Position numbers and translations under genes: made by a program
Shown: one piece after another, positions 16,514 to 25,279 of the stretch
How positions within the stretch are numbered: the stretch's first letter is position 1
Layout of the letters: every line of letters starts with the position of its first letter
Notes under the pieces: model-generated
Seen by the model: only the letters and a program-made list of their open reading frames with translations
What the model was told of the DNA's origin: nothing
The model's database searches: none
NCBI RefSeq assembly: GCF_000473145.1
Contig: NZ_KI421500.1
Coordinates: forward strand, 2,443,725 to 2,507,724
Source: Leisingera daeponensis DSM 23529
GTDB lineage: Bacteria; Pseudomonadota; Alphaproteobacteria; Rhodobacterales; Rhodobacteraceae
Reading direction: 5' to 3'
DNA length: 64,000 bases

Positions 16514-17904
16514 CAGAGCCGGAACCTCAGCGCCATGCGGCGGCCGTGCCGGTTCAGGTCCAGCTGGATCCAGCGGCCGCTGCCTGCAAGAATTGCATAA
16601 ACGTCATCGGTGCTGGCCACTGCCTGGCCATTCACTGCCAGCAGCTGGTCGCCCGCCTGCACCCCGCCGCGCCCGGCATAGGGGCCGGGGTCGGTGACCA
16701 CCACGCCCTCCGCCGACAGGGGCAGGCCGAGGCGGGCAATCACCTGCGGATTGATCCGCGCCACGGTCAGCCCGGGCAGCGCGGTCTTGTCATCCAGCTG
16801 CACCGGGTTGGCGGGCGGCTGGTCGGGCGCCACGATCATCGGCACCTCGATCTCCTCCCGTTCGCCGCCGCGCAGGCGGGTGATGACCGACATATCGCCA
16901 AGCCCTGCCACCGACATGCGGAACACCATTTCCGAGGGCGAATTCACCACCTCGCCGTCCACATGGGTGATCACGTCGCCCGGCCTGAACCCTGCCTTTG
17001 CAAATGGACTCTCGGCGTGCAGATCCGAGACCACCATGCCCTCCGGCAGGTCCATCCCGAGAGAGGCCGCCAGATCCGCGTCCACCGGCTGGCCCGCCAT
17101 GCCCGCCCAGGGTCGCTGGAACTCTTCCGCGCCGCTGCGGGCCTGGGCGACGAATTCCTTCACCAGGTTGGCGGGAATCGCAAAGCCGATGCCGTTGGAG
17201 CCGCCGGAGCGCGACAGGATGCGGGTATTGATGCCAATGAGGTCGCCATTGACGTCGATCAGCGCGCCGCCGGAGTTGCCTGGGTTGATCGGCGCGTCGG
17301 TCTGGATGTAGTAGCCAAAACCGTCGCCCGCCCCCATGCCGGTGCGCGCCAGCCCCGAGATGATGCCGCTGCTGACGGTCTGGCCGACCCCGAACGGGTT
17401 GCCGATCGCCAGCGCCAGCTCACCCACCTGCACCTCGTCGCTGTTGCGCAGGTCCAGATGCGGCAAGCCTTCGGCCTCTTCCAGCTGCAGGATTGCCAGG
17501 TCGCTGGCCTTGTCGCCCAGGATCACCCGCGCATTGTATTCGCGCCGGTCCGCCGTCACCACGCGGATTTCCGTGGCGCTGCCGACGACGTGGTAGTTGG
17601 AGACCACGATGCCGTCCGCCGACAGGATCACGCCTGAGCCGAGCGAATTTTCCACCCGCGGCTGCGGCTCGGCAAAGCCGCGGAAGAAGTCATCGAAGAA
17701 CGGATCGTTCATGAACGGCGAGCGGCGGCGCTGCTGCACCTGGCGCACCACCTTGGCGTAGATATTCACCACCGCCGGCGCCGCCTCCTTGACCAGCGGC
17801 GCAAACCCCAGCGCGATCTCCGCCTGGCTTTGCGGCACCCGGGTTTCAGCGGCGGCAGGCAGGGCAAGAATGATGGCAAGGGCAGTAAGCGCGGGACGGA
17901 TCAT
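16513..17904 (-). CDS. Do family periplasmic serine endoprotease (DegP/DegQ-like)
   Basis: A 463-residue HtrA-type protease. A signal peptide (about 1-19, ending AAAE) is followed by a trypsin-like domain with His105 (SNYHVVG), Asp135 (SDLAILQ) and Ser211 (NPGNSGGAL), then two PDZ domains (about 260-345 and 370-455). It degrades or refolds damaged envelope proteins. ATG 17904 is chosen because the signal peptide begins there; the frame extends far upstream but has a repeat-like intergenic composition. It overlaps rarA by one base. Confidence 0.93.
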   Translation of the reverse strand: MIRPALTALAIILALPAAAETRVPQSQAEIALGFAPLVKEAAPAVVNIYAKVVRQVQQRRRSPFMNDPFFDDFFRGFAEPQPRVENSLGSGVILSADGIVVSNYHVVGSATEIRVVTADRREYNARVILGDKASDLAILQLEEAEGLPHLDLRNSDEVQVGELALAIGNPFGVGQTVSSGIISGLARTGMGAGDGFGYYIQTDAPINPGNSGGALIDVNGDLIGINTRILSRSGGSNGIGFAIPANLVKEFVAQARSGAEEFQRPWAGMAGQPVDADLAASLGMDLPEGMVVSDLHAESPFAKAGFRPGDVITHVDGEVVNSPSEMVFRMSVAGLGDMSVITRLRGGEREEIEVPMIVAPDQPPANPVQLDDKTALPGLTVARINPQVIARLGLPLSAEGVVVTDPGPYAGRGGVQAGDQLLAVNGQAVASTDDVYAILAGSGRWIQLDLNRHGRRMALRFRL

Positions 17905-18021
17905 GTGGACTCCAGCAGATGTTGCCCGAAGGATATGCGGAGTGCGCGCGCGGATTGCAAGGCGGGAGGCGGACCGGGCCGCAGCGGAGCGCGGGCGCGC
18001 TGCCCCGCAGGCCAGGGGAAG

Positions 18022-18150
18022 CAGGGGCGCTGCCCCTCTTGGCCGGACGGCCAATTCACCCCGGGATATTTCCGGCCAGGAGAAGCGGGCGGCCGCACAA
18101 GGCGCCGGCCCTTCCTCTTTCCCGAAATACTCCCCGCCGGAGGCACGCGC
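18022..18150. repeat. Interspersed intergenic repeat, copies 3a and 3b in inverted orientation
   Basis: The first half (18022-18075) repeats the GGGGCGCTGCCCCTCTTGG and CCAATTCACCCCGGGATATT blocks seen at 4625-4670. The second half (18111-18145) holds CCTCTTTCCCGAAATACTCC, the block seen at 15132-15170. Read on the - strand the second half resembles the first half's GGGATATTT core, so the two form an imperfect inverted pair that could fold into a long hairpin. It occupies most of the 274-base gap between aroG and the Do protease gene. Confidence 0.55.
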
Positions 18151-18178
18151 CGCACGGCGCGTTCTCTTGCGGCGGGCC

Positions 18179-19258
18179 TCAGGCTTCGGCCAGCTCCCGC
18201 TGCGCGGCCACCGCGCGGCGCTTGGCAACCGCTGCGGCCAGATGCTCCAGCTCCGCCACGGTGTCCTCCCAGCCCAGGCAGCCGTCGGTGATGGACTGGC
18301 CGTAGGTCAGCTCCCCCGTGCCCAGGTCCTGACGGCCCGCCACCAGGTGGCTTTCGACCATCACGCCGGTGATGCGGCTGTCGCCCGCGGCGATCTGGCC
18401 CGCCACATCGCGCAGCACGGCGGGCTGGCGCATCGGGTCCTTGCCGCTGTTGGCGTGGCTGGCGTCGATCATCACATGGCCGCGGATGCCGTCCTTTTCC
18501 GCCAGCTTGCAGGCCGCATCGACCGAAGCCGCGTCATAATTGGTGCCGCCGCCGCCGCGCAGGATCAAGTGGCCGTCGGGGTTGCCGCTGGTGGCCGCAA
18601 TCGCCGCGCGGCCCGATTTCGCCAGCGCCATGAAATGATGCGGATGGGCGGCCGAGCGCACCGCGTCCACCGCGATCTGCACATTGCCGCGGGTGCCGTT
18701 CTTGAAGCCCACCGGGCAACTGAGGCCGGAGGCCATCTCGCGGTGGATCTGGCTTTCGGTGGTGCGGGCCCCGATGGCGGCCCAGGCGACCAGGTCGGAG
18801 ATGTACTGCGGCACCGCAGTGTCCAGGAACTCGGTGCCGACCGGCAGCCCCAGGGCGTTGATGTCCAGGCACAGGCGGCGCGCCAGCCCCAGCCCCTCGT
18901 TGATGCGGAAGGAGCCGTCGAGGCCGGGATCGTTGATCAGCCCTTTCCAGCCGCTGATGGTGCGGGGTTTCTCGAAGTAGACCCGCATCACGATCTCCAG
19001 CTCGCCGGCGAGCCGGCCGCGCAGCGGCGCCAGGCGGCGGGCATAGTCCATCGCCGCCTTGGGATCATGCACCGAGCAGGGGCCGACGATGGCGATCACC
19101 CGGTCGCTGCGGCCGTGCAGCACATCCTGAATGGCGGTGCGGCTGGCCAGAACGGTGTCTGTTACCGCTGCCGCCGAGGGCAGCTGTGCTGCAAGATCCT
19201 CGGGCGAGATCAGTTCCTGCATACCGGTGATGCGGAGGTTTTCGGTTTGGGGCGTCAT
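18179..19258 (-). CDS. aroG: 3-deoxy-7-phosphoheptulonate synthase (DAHP synthase, class I)
   Basis: A 359-residue class I (AroFGH-type) DAHP synthase. It condenses phosphoenolpyruvate with erythrose-4-phosphate, the first committed step of the shikimate pathway. Visible blocks are IAIVGPCSVHDPKAAMDYA, MRVYFEKPRT, GWKGLINDP, the RTTESQIHREMASGLS region and MIDASHANSGKDP, which together supply PEP and metal ligands. It starts about 110 bases after a 25-codon aromatic-rich leader peptide and an intrinsic terminator, so expression is probably attenuated by phenylalanine/tyrosine/tryptophan supply. The isozyme letter is uncertain. Confidence 0.9.
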   Translation of the reverse strand: MTPQTENLRITGMQELISPEDLAAQLPSAAAVTDTVLASRTAIQDVLHGRSDRVIAIVGPCSVHDPKAAMDYARRLAPLRGRLAGELEIVMRVYFEKPRTISGWKGLINDPGLDGSFRINEGLGLARRLCLDINALGLPVGTEFLDTAVPQYISDLVAWAAIGARTTESQIHREMASGLSCPVGFKNGTRGNVQIAVDAVRSAAHPHHFMALAKSGRAAIAATSGNPDGHLILRGGGGTNYDAASVDAACKLAEKDGIRGHVMIDASHANSGKDPMRQPAVLRDVAGQIAAGDSRITGVMVESHLVAGRQDLGTGELTYGQSITDGCLGWEDTVAELEHLAAAVAKRRAVAAQRELAEA

Positions 19259-19301
19259 GGGTCTGCTTCCTTGGCGGGGGCCCTGGGCGCTGCGGCGGAT
19301 A

Positions 19302-19332
19302 CAAAAAAACCGCCTGCGGGCTGCGGGCGGTT
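19302..19332 (-). terminator. Attenuator terminator in the aroG leader
   Basis: AACCGCCTGC (19308-19317) pairs with GCGGGCGGTT (19323-19332) around a 5-base loop, and on the - strand the stem is followed by seven T residues. It lies between the leader peptide stop (19365) and aroG (19258). A GGCGG stretch inside the leader frame (complement of 19388-19392) can pair with the CCGCC of the terminator's first arm on the RNA, offering an antiterminator alternative. Confidence 0.85.
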
Positions 19333-19364
19333 GGTGGTATCCTGGTGCGTTCCGATCCTGGTGT

Positions 19365-19442
19365 TCAGAATGCGCTGACCCCTCCGTCCGCCATGTGGCG
19401 CGGATAAAAGAAATACCAGAATGCGGCGTAGGTGCGGGTCAT
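19365..19442 (-). CDS. Aromatic-rich leader peptide of aroG (attenuation)
   Basis: A 25-codon frame on the - strand contains the run FWYFFY at residues 8-13 plus Tyr5 and Phe25, giving eight aromatic residues in 25. It is followed by an intrinsic terminator and then the DAHP synthase gene. This is the layout of an amino-acid attenuator: a ribosome stalled at the aromatic codons would expose an antiterminator. The ATG sits seven bases after a promoter-like -10, so the leader may be translated from a leaderless or nearly leaderless mRNA. It is too short for ordinary gene finders. Confidence 0.8.
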   Translation of the reverse strand: MTRTYAAFWYFFYPRHMADGGVSAF

Positions 19443-19449
19443 GGGCCGG

Positions 19450-19478
19450 ACGCTAGCGGAGATTCGCCCCCCTGTCAC
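19450..19478 (-). promoter_or_regulatory. Promoter of the aroG leader
   Basis: On the - strand GTGACA (19473-19478) and TAGCGT (19450-19455) are separated by exactly 17 bases, and the leader ATG follows seven bases later. The -35 matches the TTGACA consensus at five positions; the -10 is weaker. It is placed between the chemoreceptor terminator and the leader peptide. Confidence 0.5.
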
Positions 19479-19491
19479 CCCGGAAAATGGC

Positions 19492-19520
19492 AGCAGGCCC
19501 TCCGCGCGGGAGGGCCTGCT
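19492..19520 (-). terminator. Intrinsic hairpin after chemoreceptor gene
   Basis: AGCAGGCCCTCC and GGAGGGCCTGCT form a 12-bp stem (19492-19520). On the - strand it is followed by GCCATTTT. It lies 17 bases past the chemoreceptor stop, and just upstream of the aroG leader promoter. Confidence 0.75.
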
Positions 19521-19537
19521 TTACGGGCTGGGGCGGG

Positions 19538-21943
19538 TCAGAAATCCTGCCACAGATCGCGGGCGGCATTGCCCTCTGCCGCAGGCATCGCTGCGGCGGG
19601 CAGCGGGCTGGCCTCGATCTCCCAGTCATCGCCGCCGTGGGCAGAGGGCGCGGGCGCCGCCGGGGCGGCAGGCGCGGCGGCGCTGCCGTCGACCTGGAAG
19701 CGCGCCACCAGCTCGGCCAGCTTGATCGCATCGGTGTTCAGCATGTGGCCCGCGGCGGTGGCCTGTTCCACCATCGCCGCGTTCTGCTGGGTCACCTGGT
19801 CCAGCTGGGTGACGCCGGTGTTGATCTCAAGCAGGCCGGTGGATTGCTCCGCCGCGCCTTCGGCGATCTCCGACACCAGCTGCGAGATATGGCTGACCCG
19901 GCCGGCGATGGAGCGCAGCGCCTGGCCGGCGCGGCCGACCAGATCCACGCCCTCCGCCACCTGGCGCGAGCTGTCGCCGATCAGCGTCTTGATCTCCATC
20001 GCGGCATCCGAGGAGCGCTGCGCCAGGGCGCGCACTTCCGAGGCAACCACCGCAAAGCCGCGGCCCGCCTCGCCCGCGCGGGCGGCCTCCACGCCGGCGT
20101 TCAGCGCCAGCAGGTTGGTCTGGAAGGCGATGTCGTCGATCACCGAGATGATCTGCGAGATCTTGTTGGAGCTGTCCTCGATGCCGCTCATCGCGGTCAC
20201 CGCATCCTGCACCACCTCGCCGCTGCTTTCGGCCTCCTGTCGGGCCTCCCGCACCGTGGTCTCGACGTTGCGCGCGCCTTCCGCGGCCGAGCGCACGCTG
20301 GCGGTCAGCTCGTCGATGGCGGCGGCAGTCTCCTCCAGCGTCGCGGCCTGGCTTTCGGTGCGGTGCGACAGGTCGTCGGAGGCCTGGCTGATCTCGGCGG
20401 CACCATTGCGGATGCTGGCCGAGGCGCCGATCACCTCCTGCACGGTGGCGGTGAGGTTGTCGATGGAACCGTTGAAGTCTGCCCGCAGCTGCTCGTATTC
20501 CTCCGGGAAGGGCTCTTCGATGCGGATGGTCAGGTCGCCGTGCGACAGCCGCGACAGGCGCTCGCTCAGCTCCTGCACCACGCCGGCCAGCTCCGCGTCC
20601 TTGCTTTGCGCCTTCTGCTGTTCGGCTTCCTGCATCCGCACCAGCTCGTCGCGGAACTTCTCCAGCGCGCGGGCCATGTCGCCGATTTCGTCGCCCCGGT
20701 GCTGGCCGTGGATCTCGACGGCGTTGTCGCCCTCTGCCAGACCGCGCATCGACACCACGATGCGGCGGATGCCGGAGGCGATGCCGGAGCTGGTGACCAG
20801 CGCCATCACCGCGCCGATCAAGATCGCCGCGCCGATTGCGGCGGGGATCAAGATCCGGGTGTGCTCCGCGATGCGGTCGCTGGCGGCGCGGCGGGCGGCC
20901 ATGGTTTCGGTGCCGCGGGCCTGCAGCGAAGCCAGGGTTTCGCGGAATCGGTCGAAATACGCCTTGCCCTGCCCCTCGGCCACCCGGTCGGCCATGTCAT
21001 CCATGGTGGCGGCGCTGCCGATCAACCGGCGCAGCTGCAGCATCGGCACCACCACGTCATTGCGCCAGTTGCCGATGATCTCGGCCACCGTGTTCAGGCG
21101 GTTGGTCTGCATCAGCTTGTCGCTGAAAGCCAAACGCAAGTCCGCCAGGATCTCGTTAAAGCGCTCGTTGCCCTCCATGTAGGGGTCCAGAAACGCCCGG
21201 TCGCCCGCCAGCAGGAAGCCGCGCACGCCGGTTTCCATGTCGACGGCGGCGGCCAGCAGGTCCTTGGCGGTGCTGATCACCTCATGGGCCTTCTCCACTT
21301 CCTCCAGCGAGGCGCCCAGATAATCCGGATCGGCAATCCCGGCATTGACCAGCGAGGAGAAGATGTTGCGGCGGTTGGCAAGCTCCACCTCCTCGTCCTC
21401 GATGATCTTGCCGACCTCGGCGCGGAACTCGTCAAACAGGATCCGGCCCTTGGACTTCTTCACCGCATCGGCCATGTCGTTCATGCTCATGGCGTCGCCG
21501 ATTTCGCGGCGCAGCTCGATGGCGCCGGCGGCCACATTCTCCTGCCAGCCGGTCAGGATCTCCTCTGCCTCCTGCAAATCCGCCAGCATTTCGGGATCAT
21601 CCGACGCCAAACCCTTCAGCGCCGTCAGCGCCTCTGCCAGGTCGGCCTGGCCTGCCTCATAGGGCGCCAGAAACTCTTCCCGCCCCGCCAGCAGGTAGCC
21701 GCGCAGCCCGGACTCCATGTCCAGCGCAGCCACCGCCAGCGATTGCGACTCGCTCAGGATCCGGCCGGTGTGATCGACTGCCTTGGAGGTCTTCTCCATG
21801 CGGCCCAGGTCCAGAACAGCCATCACACCGACGCCAAGCACCAGCAGCAGCGGAAACAGGGCCACCGAAACGATTTTCGTCTTCGTACTGAGGTTTGCCA
21901 GGGAAAACCGCCTGGCTGCGGGAGGGTTCTTCTTTTTCATCAC
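19538..21943 (-). CDS. Methyl-accepting chemotaxis protein with duplicated CHASE3-like sensor
   Basis: An 801-residue chemoreceptor. Membrane segment about 24-46, a periplasmic region of two similar halves ([13 protein letters not shown] at 75-87 and [13 protein letters not shown] at 235-247, offset 160; later IELRREIG and LQLRRLIG also match), a second membrane segment about 364-386, HAMP (about 387-440), then the signalling hairpin with [20 protein letters not shown]. The halves look like tandem CHASE3-type sensor modules. The C-terminus ends DLWQDF, a WxxF tail resembling the CheR/CheB-docking pentapeptide. No che genes are adjacent. Confidence 0.9.
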   Translation of the reverse strand: MMKKKNPPAARRFSLANLSTKTKIVSVALFPLLLVLGVGVMAVLDLGRMEKTSKAVDHTGRILSESQSLAVAALDMESGLRGYLLAGREEFLAPYEAGQADLAEALTALKGLASDDPEMLADLQEAEEILTGWQENVAAGAIELRREIGDAMSMNDMADAVKKSKGRILFDEFRAEVGKIIEDEEVELANRRNIFSSLVNAGIADPDYLGASLEEVEKAHEVISTAKDLLAAAVDMETGVRGFLLAGDRAFLDPYMEGNERFNEILADLRLAFSDKLMQTNRLNTVAEIIGNWRNDVVVPMLQLRRLIGSAATMDDMADRVAEGQGKAYFDRFRETLASLQARGTETMAARRAASDRIAEHTRILIPAAIGAAILIGAVMALVTSSGIASGIRRIVVSMRGLAEGDNAVEIHGQHRGDEIGDMARALEKFRDELVRMQEAEQQKAQSKDAELAGVVQELSERLSRLSHGDLTIRIEEPFPEEYEQLRADFNGSIDNLTATVQEVIGASASIRNGAAEISQASDDLSHRTESQAATLEETAAAIDELTASVRSAAEGARNVETTVREARQEAESSGEVVQDAVTAMSGIEDSSNKISQIISVIDDIAFQTNLLALNAGVEAARAGEAGRGFAVVASEVRALAQRSSDAAMEIKTLIGDSSRQVAEGVDLVGRAGQALRSIAGRVSHISQLVSEIAEGAAEQSTGLLEINTGVTQLDQVTQQNAAMVEQATAAGHMLNTDAIKLAELVARFQVDGSAAAPAAPAAPAPSAHGGDDWEIEASPLPAAAMPAAEGNAARDLWQDF

Positions 21944-22051
21944 GACCGATCCGGAACTAAAGGGATACGGCAGTGAAATCAGAATAAAATTACGATTCTC
22001 TTTCGCACAAAAAATGAATCCAAAACATCCGCAGATTGTCGTCGCGTCACG

Positions 22052-22079
22052 AAAAACCCCCGCTCCGGGGGAGCGGGGG
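22052..22079 (-). terminator. Intrinsic terminator at end of the alpha operon (after rplQ)
   Basis: CCCCCGCTCC and GGAGCGGGGG pair over 10 bp with a 3-base loop (22057-22079), followed on the - strand by five T residues. It lies 34 bases after the rplQ stop and closes the whole ribosomal supercluster. Confidence 0.9.
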
Positions 22080-22112
22080 CCAGACAGTCAAACCCGAAAG
22101 GGTCAGCGCGTC

Positions 22113-22541
22113 TTATTCGTCAGCGTCGGCGGCCGCTTCTTCTGCTGCCAGGCGGGCCTTGTCGGCGGCGCCTTTGGCGGAAACGTCGCGGTCGACGAAC
22201 TCGATGATCGCCATCGGAGCCATGTCGCCATAGCGGAAGCCGGCCTTCAGGACACGGACATAGCCGCCCTGACGGTCCTTGTAGCGCGGGCCCAGAACCT
22301 CGAACAGTTTCGCGACGTCCTTGTCCTCTTTCAGCTTGGAAGCTGCCTGACGGCGGGCGTGCAGATCGCCGCGCTTCGCCAGAGTGATCAGTTTTTCAAC
22401 GATCGGGCGCAGTTCTTTTGCTTTGGGCAGGGTGGTCTTGATCTGCTCGTGCTCGATCAGCGAGCCGGCCATGTTGGAGAACAGGGCCTTGCGGTGCTCA
22501 TGAGTACGGTTCAGGCGGCGGTAACCACGTGCGTGACGCAT
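22113..22541 (-). CDS. rplQ: 50S ribosomal protein L17
   Basis: 142 residues; the N-terminus [20 protein letters not shown] and the motif [15 protein letters not shown] identify L17. The C-terminus has an alanine/glutamate-rich tail of about 20 residues ([11 protein letters not shown]), common in Rhodobacteraceae. L17 sits near the exit tunnel of the large subunit. Last gene of the rpsM-rpsK-rpoA-rplQ group, 143 bases after rpoA, followed by a strong terminator. Confidence 0.97.
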   Translation of the reverse strand: MRHARGYRRLNRTHEHRKALFSNMAGSLIEHEQIKTTLPKAKELRPIVEKLITLAKRGDLHARRQAASKLKEDKDVAKLFEVLGPRYKDRQGGYVRVLKAGFRYGDMAPMAIIEFVDRDVSAKGAADKARLAAEEAAADADE

Positions 22542-22684
22542 TTTTCAGTTCCTTATCTTGCGTTTTACTTTGTCAGGCGGCTGATGCGTGTCAGCTGCTC
22601 TCCTTGGGGCAGGTGCCCGATTGTCCCCGGCCAAACCCGGGAATGTATCGGGGAGGACCTTGGCCCTCCCCTCAAAGACATGCC

Positions 22685-23701
22685 TTAGAAGCTGTCTTCG
22701 AATTTTTTCGCCAGATCTTCGATGTTGTCCGGCGGCCAGTCCTCGACGTCCATGCCAAGGTGCAGGCCCATGCCCGACAGCACTTCCTTGATCTCGTTCA
22801 GCGACTTGCGGCCGAAGTTCGGGGTGCGCAGCATCTCCGCTTCGGTCTTCTGGATCAGGTCGCCGATATAGACGATGTTGTCGTTCTTCAGGCAGTTTGC
22901 CGAACGCACCGACAGTTCCAGCTCGTCCACTTTCTTCAGCAGAAGCGGGTTGAACTCCAGACCATCGTCCTCGTCCTGGCGGCCGGCCGATTCCGGCTCG
23001 TCGAAGTTGACGAAGATGCCCAGCTGGTCCTGCAGGATGCGGGCGGCAAAGGCCACGGCGTCATCGGGGGTGATGGAGCCGTCGGTTTCCACCTTCATGG
23101 TCAGCTTGTCATAGTCCAGCACCTGGCCCTCACGGGTCGGCTGAACGTCATAGGAGACCTTCTTGACCGGCGAGTAGATCGCGTCGATCGGGATCAGGCC
23201 GATCGGTGCGTCTTCCGGCTTGTTCTTGTCTGCCGAGACATAGCCCTTGCCGGTGTTCACGGTCAGTTCCATGAACAGGTCGGCGCCGTCGTCCAGGTGG
23301 CAGATCACGTGATCGCGGTTCAGAACCTCGATGCCGGCGGTCTCGGCAATGTCGCCTGCGGTGACGACGGCCGGGCCCTTGGCATTGATCGACAGGCGCT
23401 TGGGGCCTTCGACTTCCATGCGCAGGGAGACCTGCTTGAGGTTAAGGATGATATCGGTGACGTCTTCACGCACACCTGCGACGCTGGAAAACTCGTGCAG
23501 CACGTTGTCGATCTGCACGCTGGTGATGGCGGCGCCTTGCAGCGAGCTCATCAGCACGCGGCGCAGCGCGTTGCCCAGGGTCAGGCCGAAACCGCGTTCC
23601 AGCGGCTCTGCGACAACGGTTGCCTGGCGTGCAGGATCGTTGCCCGGCTTCACTTCCAGCTGTGCCGGCTTGATCAGCTCTGCCCAGTTCTTGTGGATCA
23701 T
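22685..23701 (-). CDS. rpoA: DNA-directed RNA polymerase subunit alpha
   Basis: 338 residues, the usual alphaproteobacterial length. The N-terminal assembly domain carries [20 protein letters not shown]; the C-terminal domain has [21 protein letters not shown] and the helix-hairpin-helix [12 protein letters not shown] that contacts UP elements and activators. ATG 23701 (MIHKNWAEL) is chosen because it is the conserved family start; an extension of ten codons upstream is not conserved. A long intergenic hairpin (23771-23801) separates it from rpsK. Confidence 0.97.
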   Translation of the reverse strand: MIHKNWAELIKPAQLEVKPGNDPARQATVVAEPLERGFGLTLGNALRRVLMSSLQGAAITSVQIDNVLHEFSSVAGVREDVTDIILNLKQVSLRMEVEGPKRLSINAKGPAVVTAGDIAETAGIEVLNRDHVICHLDDGADLFMELTVNTGKGYVSADKNKPEDAPIGLIPIDAIYSPVKKVSYDVQPTREGQVLDYDKLTMKVETDGSITPDDAVAFAARILQDQLGIFVNFDEPESAGRQDEDDGLEFNPLLLKKVDELELSVRSANCLKNDNIVYIGDLIQKTEAEMLRTPNFGRKSLNEIKEVLSGMGLHLGMDVEDWPPDNIEDLAKKFEDSF

Positions 23702-23814
23702 GCGTTCCCTCCATTCCTGTCCTTGCCCCATGTCCGGAAGGCCAAGGACGCCCGAGGTTTAAATGACGCACTGGGGCCCTGCGAATCAAGCGGGGCCCCA
23801 GCAAAAAATGCGGA

Positions 23815-24204
23815 TTAGACGCGGCGGCGCTTCGGCGGGCGGCAGCCGTTGTGCGCGATCGGGGTCACATCACGGATCGAGGTGATGTTGAAGCCGACAG
23901 CGGCCAGTGCGCGCAGCGCAGATTCACGGCCCGAACCGGGGCCCTGAACTTCGACTTCCAGAGTCTTCACACCGTGTTCCTGTGCCTTCTTGCCTGCATC
24001 TTCTGCAGCCATCTGAGCGGCATAGGGGGTCGATTTCCGCGAGCCTTTGAAGCCCATGGTGCCGGCCGACGACCAGGAGATCGCGTTGCCCTGCACGTCG
24101 GAGATCAGGATTTTGGTGTTGTTGAACGAAGAGTTCACGTGAGCAACGCCGGTGGCGATGTTCTTGCGCTCTTTACGCTTAATGCGGGATTTATCGCGTG
24201 CCAT
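23815..24204 (-). CDS. rpsK: 30S ribosomal protein S11
   Basis: 129 residues with [24 protein letters not shown] at the C-terminus in pieces (RDVTPIPHNGC-type block) and [17 protein letters not shown], diagnostic of S11. S11 lies on the platform of the 30S subunit and contacts the mRNA exit region. It starts 14 bases after rpsM. Confidence 0.97.
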   Translation of the reverse strand: MARDKSRIKRKERKNIATGVAHVNSSFNNTKILISDVQGNAISWSSAGTMGFKGSRKSTPYAAQMAAEDAGKKAQEHGVKTLEVEVQGPGSGRESALRALAAVGFNITSIRDVTPIAHNGCRPPKRRRV

Positions 24205-24218
24205 TGATCAAGCCTCCC

Positions 24219-24587
24219 TTACTTCTTCTTGCCGGCGATCGGCTTCGCCGGGCCCTTGCGGGTGCGGGCGTTGGTATGGGTACGCTGACCGCGGACCGGC
24301 AGGTTGCGGCGGTGGCGCAGGCCACGGTAGCAGCCGAGGTCCATCAGGCGCTTGATGTTCATCTGCACTTCACGGCGCAGGTCGCCTTCGACGGTGTAGT
24401 TGGCGTCGATGTGCTCGCGCACGGCCAGAACTTCAGCGTCGGACAGTTCGTTCACCCGGCGGGTCGGGTCGATGCCAACGGCGTCGCAGATTGCTTTCGC
24501 CGAGGTGTTGCCGATACCGGTGATATAGGTGAGGGCGATGGGAACCCGCTTTGCAGTCGGGATGTTAACGCCGGCAATACGTGCCAC
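24219..24587 (-). CDS. rpsM: 30S ribosomal protein S13
   Basis: 122 residues beginning [20 protein letters not shown], with [15 protein letters not shown] and the basic tail [23 protein letters not shown] that reaches toward P-site tRNA. First gene of the rpsM-rpsK-rpoA-rplQ group; separated from adk by a non-ribosomal gene and 227 bases of intergenic sequence, so it may have its own promoter. Confidence 0.97.
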   Translation of the reverse strand: MARIAGVNIPTAKRVPIALTYITGIGNTSAKAICDAVGIDPTRRVNELSDAEVLAVREHIDANYTVEGDLRREVQMNIKRLMDLGCYRGLRHRRNLPVRGQRTHTNARTRKGPAKPIAGKKK

Positions 24588-24609
24588 GTGTCACTTTCCT
24601 TTTCGTTGC

Positions 24610-24635
24610 GGTTCCGTAACGCCGGAACCTTTTTT
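24610..24635 (+). terminator. Hairpin plus T-run upstream of rpsM, oriented antisense
   Basis: GGTTCCG (24610-24616) and CGGAACC (24623-24629) form a 7-bp stem followed on the + strand by a run of T residues. It points against rpsM, so as a terminator it would stop antisense transcription leaving the alpha operon; in the sense direction it is just a 5'-UTR hairpin. Confidence 0.4.
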
Positions 24636-24814
24636 CACAACACTTGACCGTGGCAGTGTGGCCAGAGGGTCCAGCATTTCGAGGTGATATAGCAGACAGA
24701 CGAATCCATCCGCCGGGAATCATTCCCAGAAGGGATGGGCTTGCCTATGTGGAATTGCTGCGGGGGTCAACCCGTGATCTGCGAAAACCCCGGGGCACGC
24801 CGGCCCCTGCCCCG

Positions 24815-25207
24815 TCAGCTGCTGCAAGCGAAGAACCGAAGCGGCTCCGGCTCGCCCATCCAGATGGATACCGTGCCGGGTTCCTCCGGGTCCATGACAA
24901 TCGTGAACAGCTGCGGAAAATACTGCGGGCCGGGCAGTTCGCACCGGCCCGCGTGGTCGGTTGCGCTGTAGGCGCGCTGACCGAACCGGATGGGCGGCTG
25001 GAAGCTGCAGAAGTATTCCATCGAGTTAAAGCCGTTGCTGTCCAGGATCAATCCGCCCTCTGCGGCGTAATCCAGCATCCCGTCTTCGCTCATCAGCACC
25101 CGGTCGCAGGCAGCGGCGTCATCAAGATAAAGCTGCTGAGCGGACAGCGGACCGGCCGGGGCAGCAGCTGCCAGCACGGCCAGAACTTTTGGGAATTGAG
25201 CGGTCAT
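24815..25207 (-). CDS. Hypothetical small secreted protein between adk and rpsM
   Basis: About 130 residues, not recognised. From ATG 25207 there is a clear Sec signal peptide (MTAQFPKVLAVLAAAAPAGP, cleavage near LSAQQ), then a cysteine-containing domain with DDAAACDRVLMSEDGMLDY, MEYFCSFQPP, GRCELPGPQYFP and SIWMGEPEPLRFFAC. The four cysteines could make two disulfides in the periplasm. A start 18 codons upstream would add a non-signal-like stretch overlapping the adk terminator. It is one of several unrelated genes inserted in the ribosomal supercluster. Confidence 0.75.
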   Translation of the reverse strand: MTAQFPKVLAVLAAAAPAGPLSAQQLYLDDAAACDRVLMSEDGMLDYAAEGGLILDSNGFNSMEYFCSFQPPIRFGQRAYSATDHAGRCELPGPQYFPQLFTIVMDPEEPGTVSIWMGEPEPLRFFACSS

Positions 25208-25225
25208 GGGAGCCCCTGGAAATGA

Positions 25226-25258
25226 AAGTGCCCCGCGCTTATGCAGCACGGGGCACTT
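25226..25258 (-). terminator. Hairpin after adk
   Basis: AAGTGCCCCG (25226-25235) pairs with CGGGGCACTT (25249-25258), with a small inner stem in the loop. On the - strand it lies 22 bases past the adk stop and is followed by TCATTT, a weak U-tract. It probably ends the rplO-secY-adk transcript. Confidence 0.6.
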
Positions 25259-25279
25259 CAATCCGGTAAACGGGGGAGC

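Noticed and set aside
23771..23801. Intrinsic terminator between rpsK and rpoA
   Set aside because: The 9-12 bp hairpin is strong but has no T-run on the - strand, and rpoA and rplQ are expected on the same transcript; more likely a processing or stabilising hairpin.
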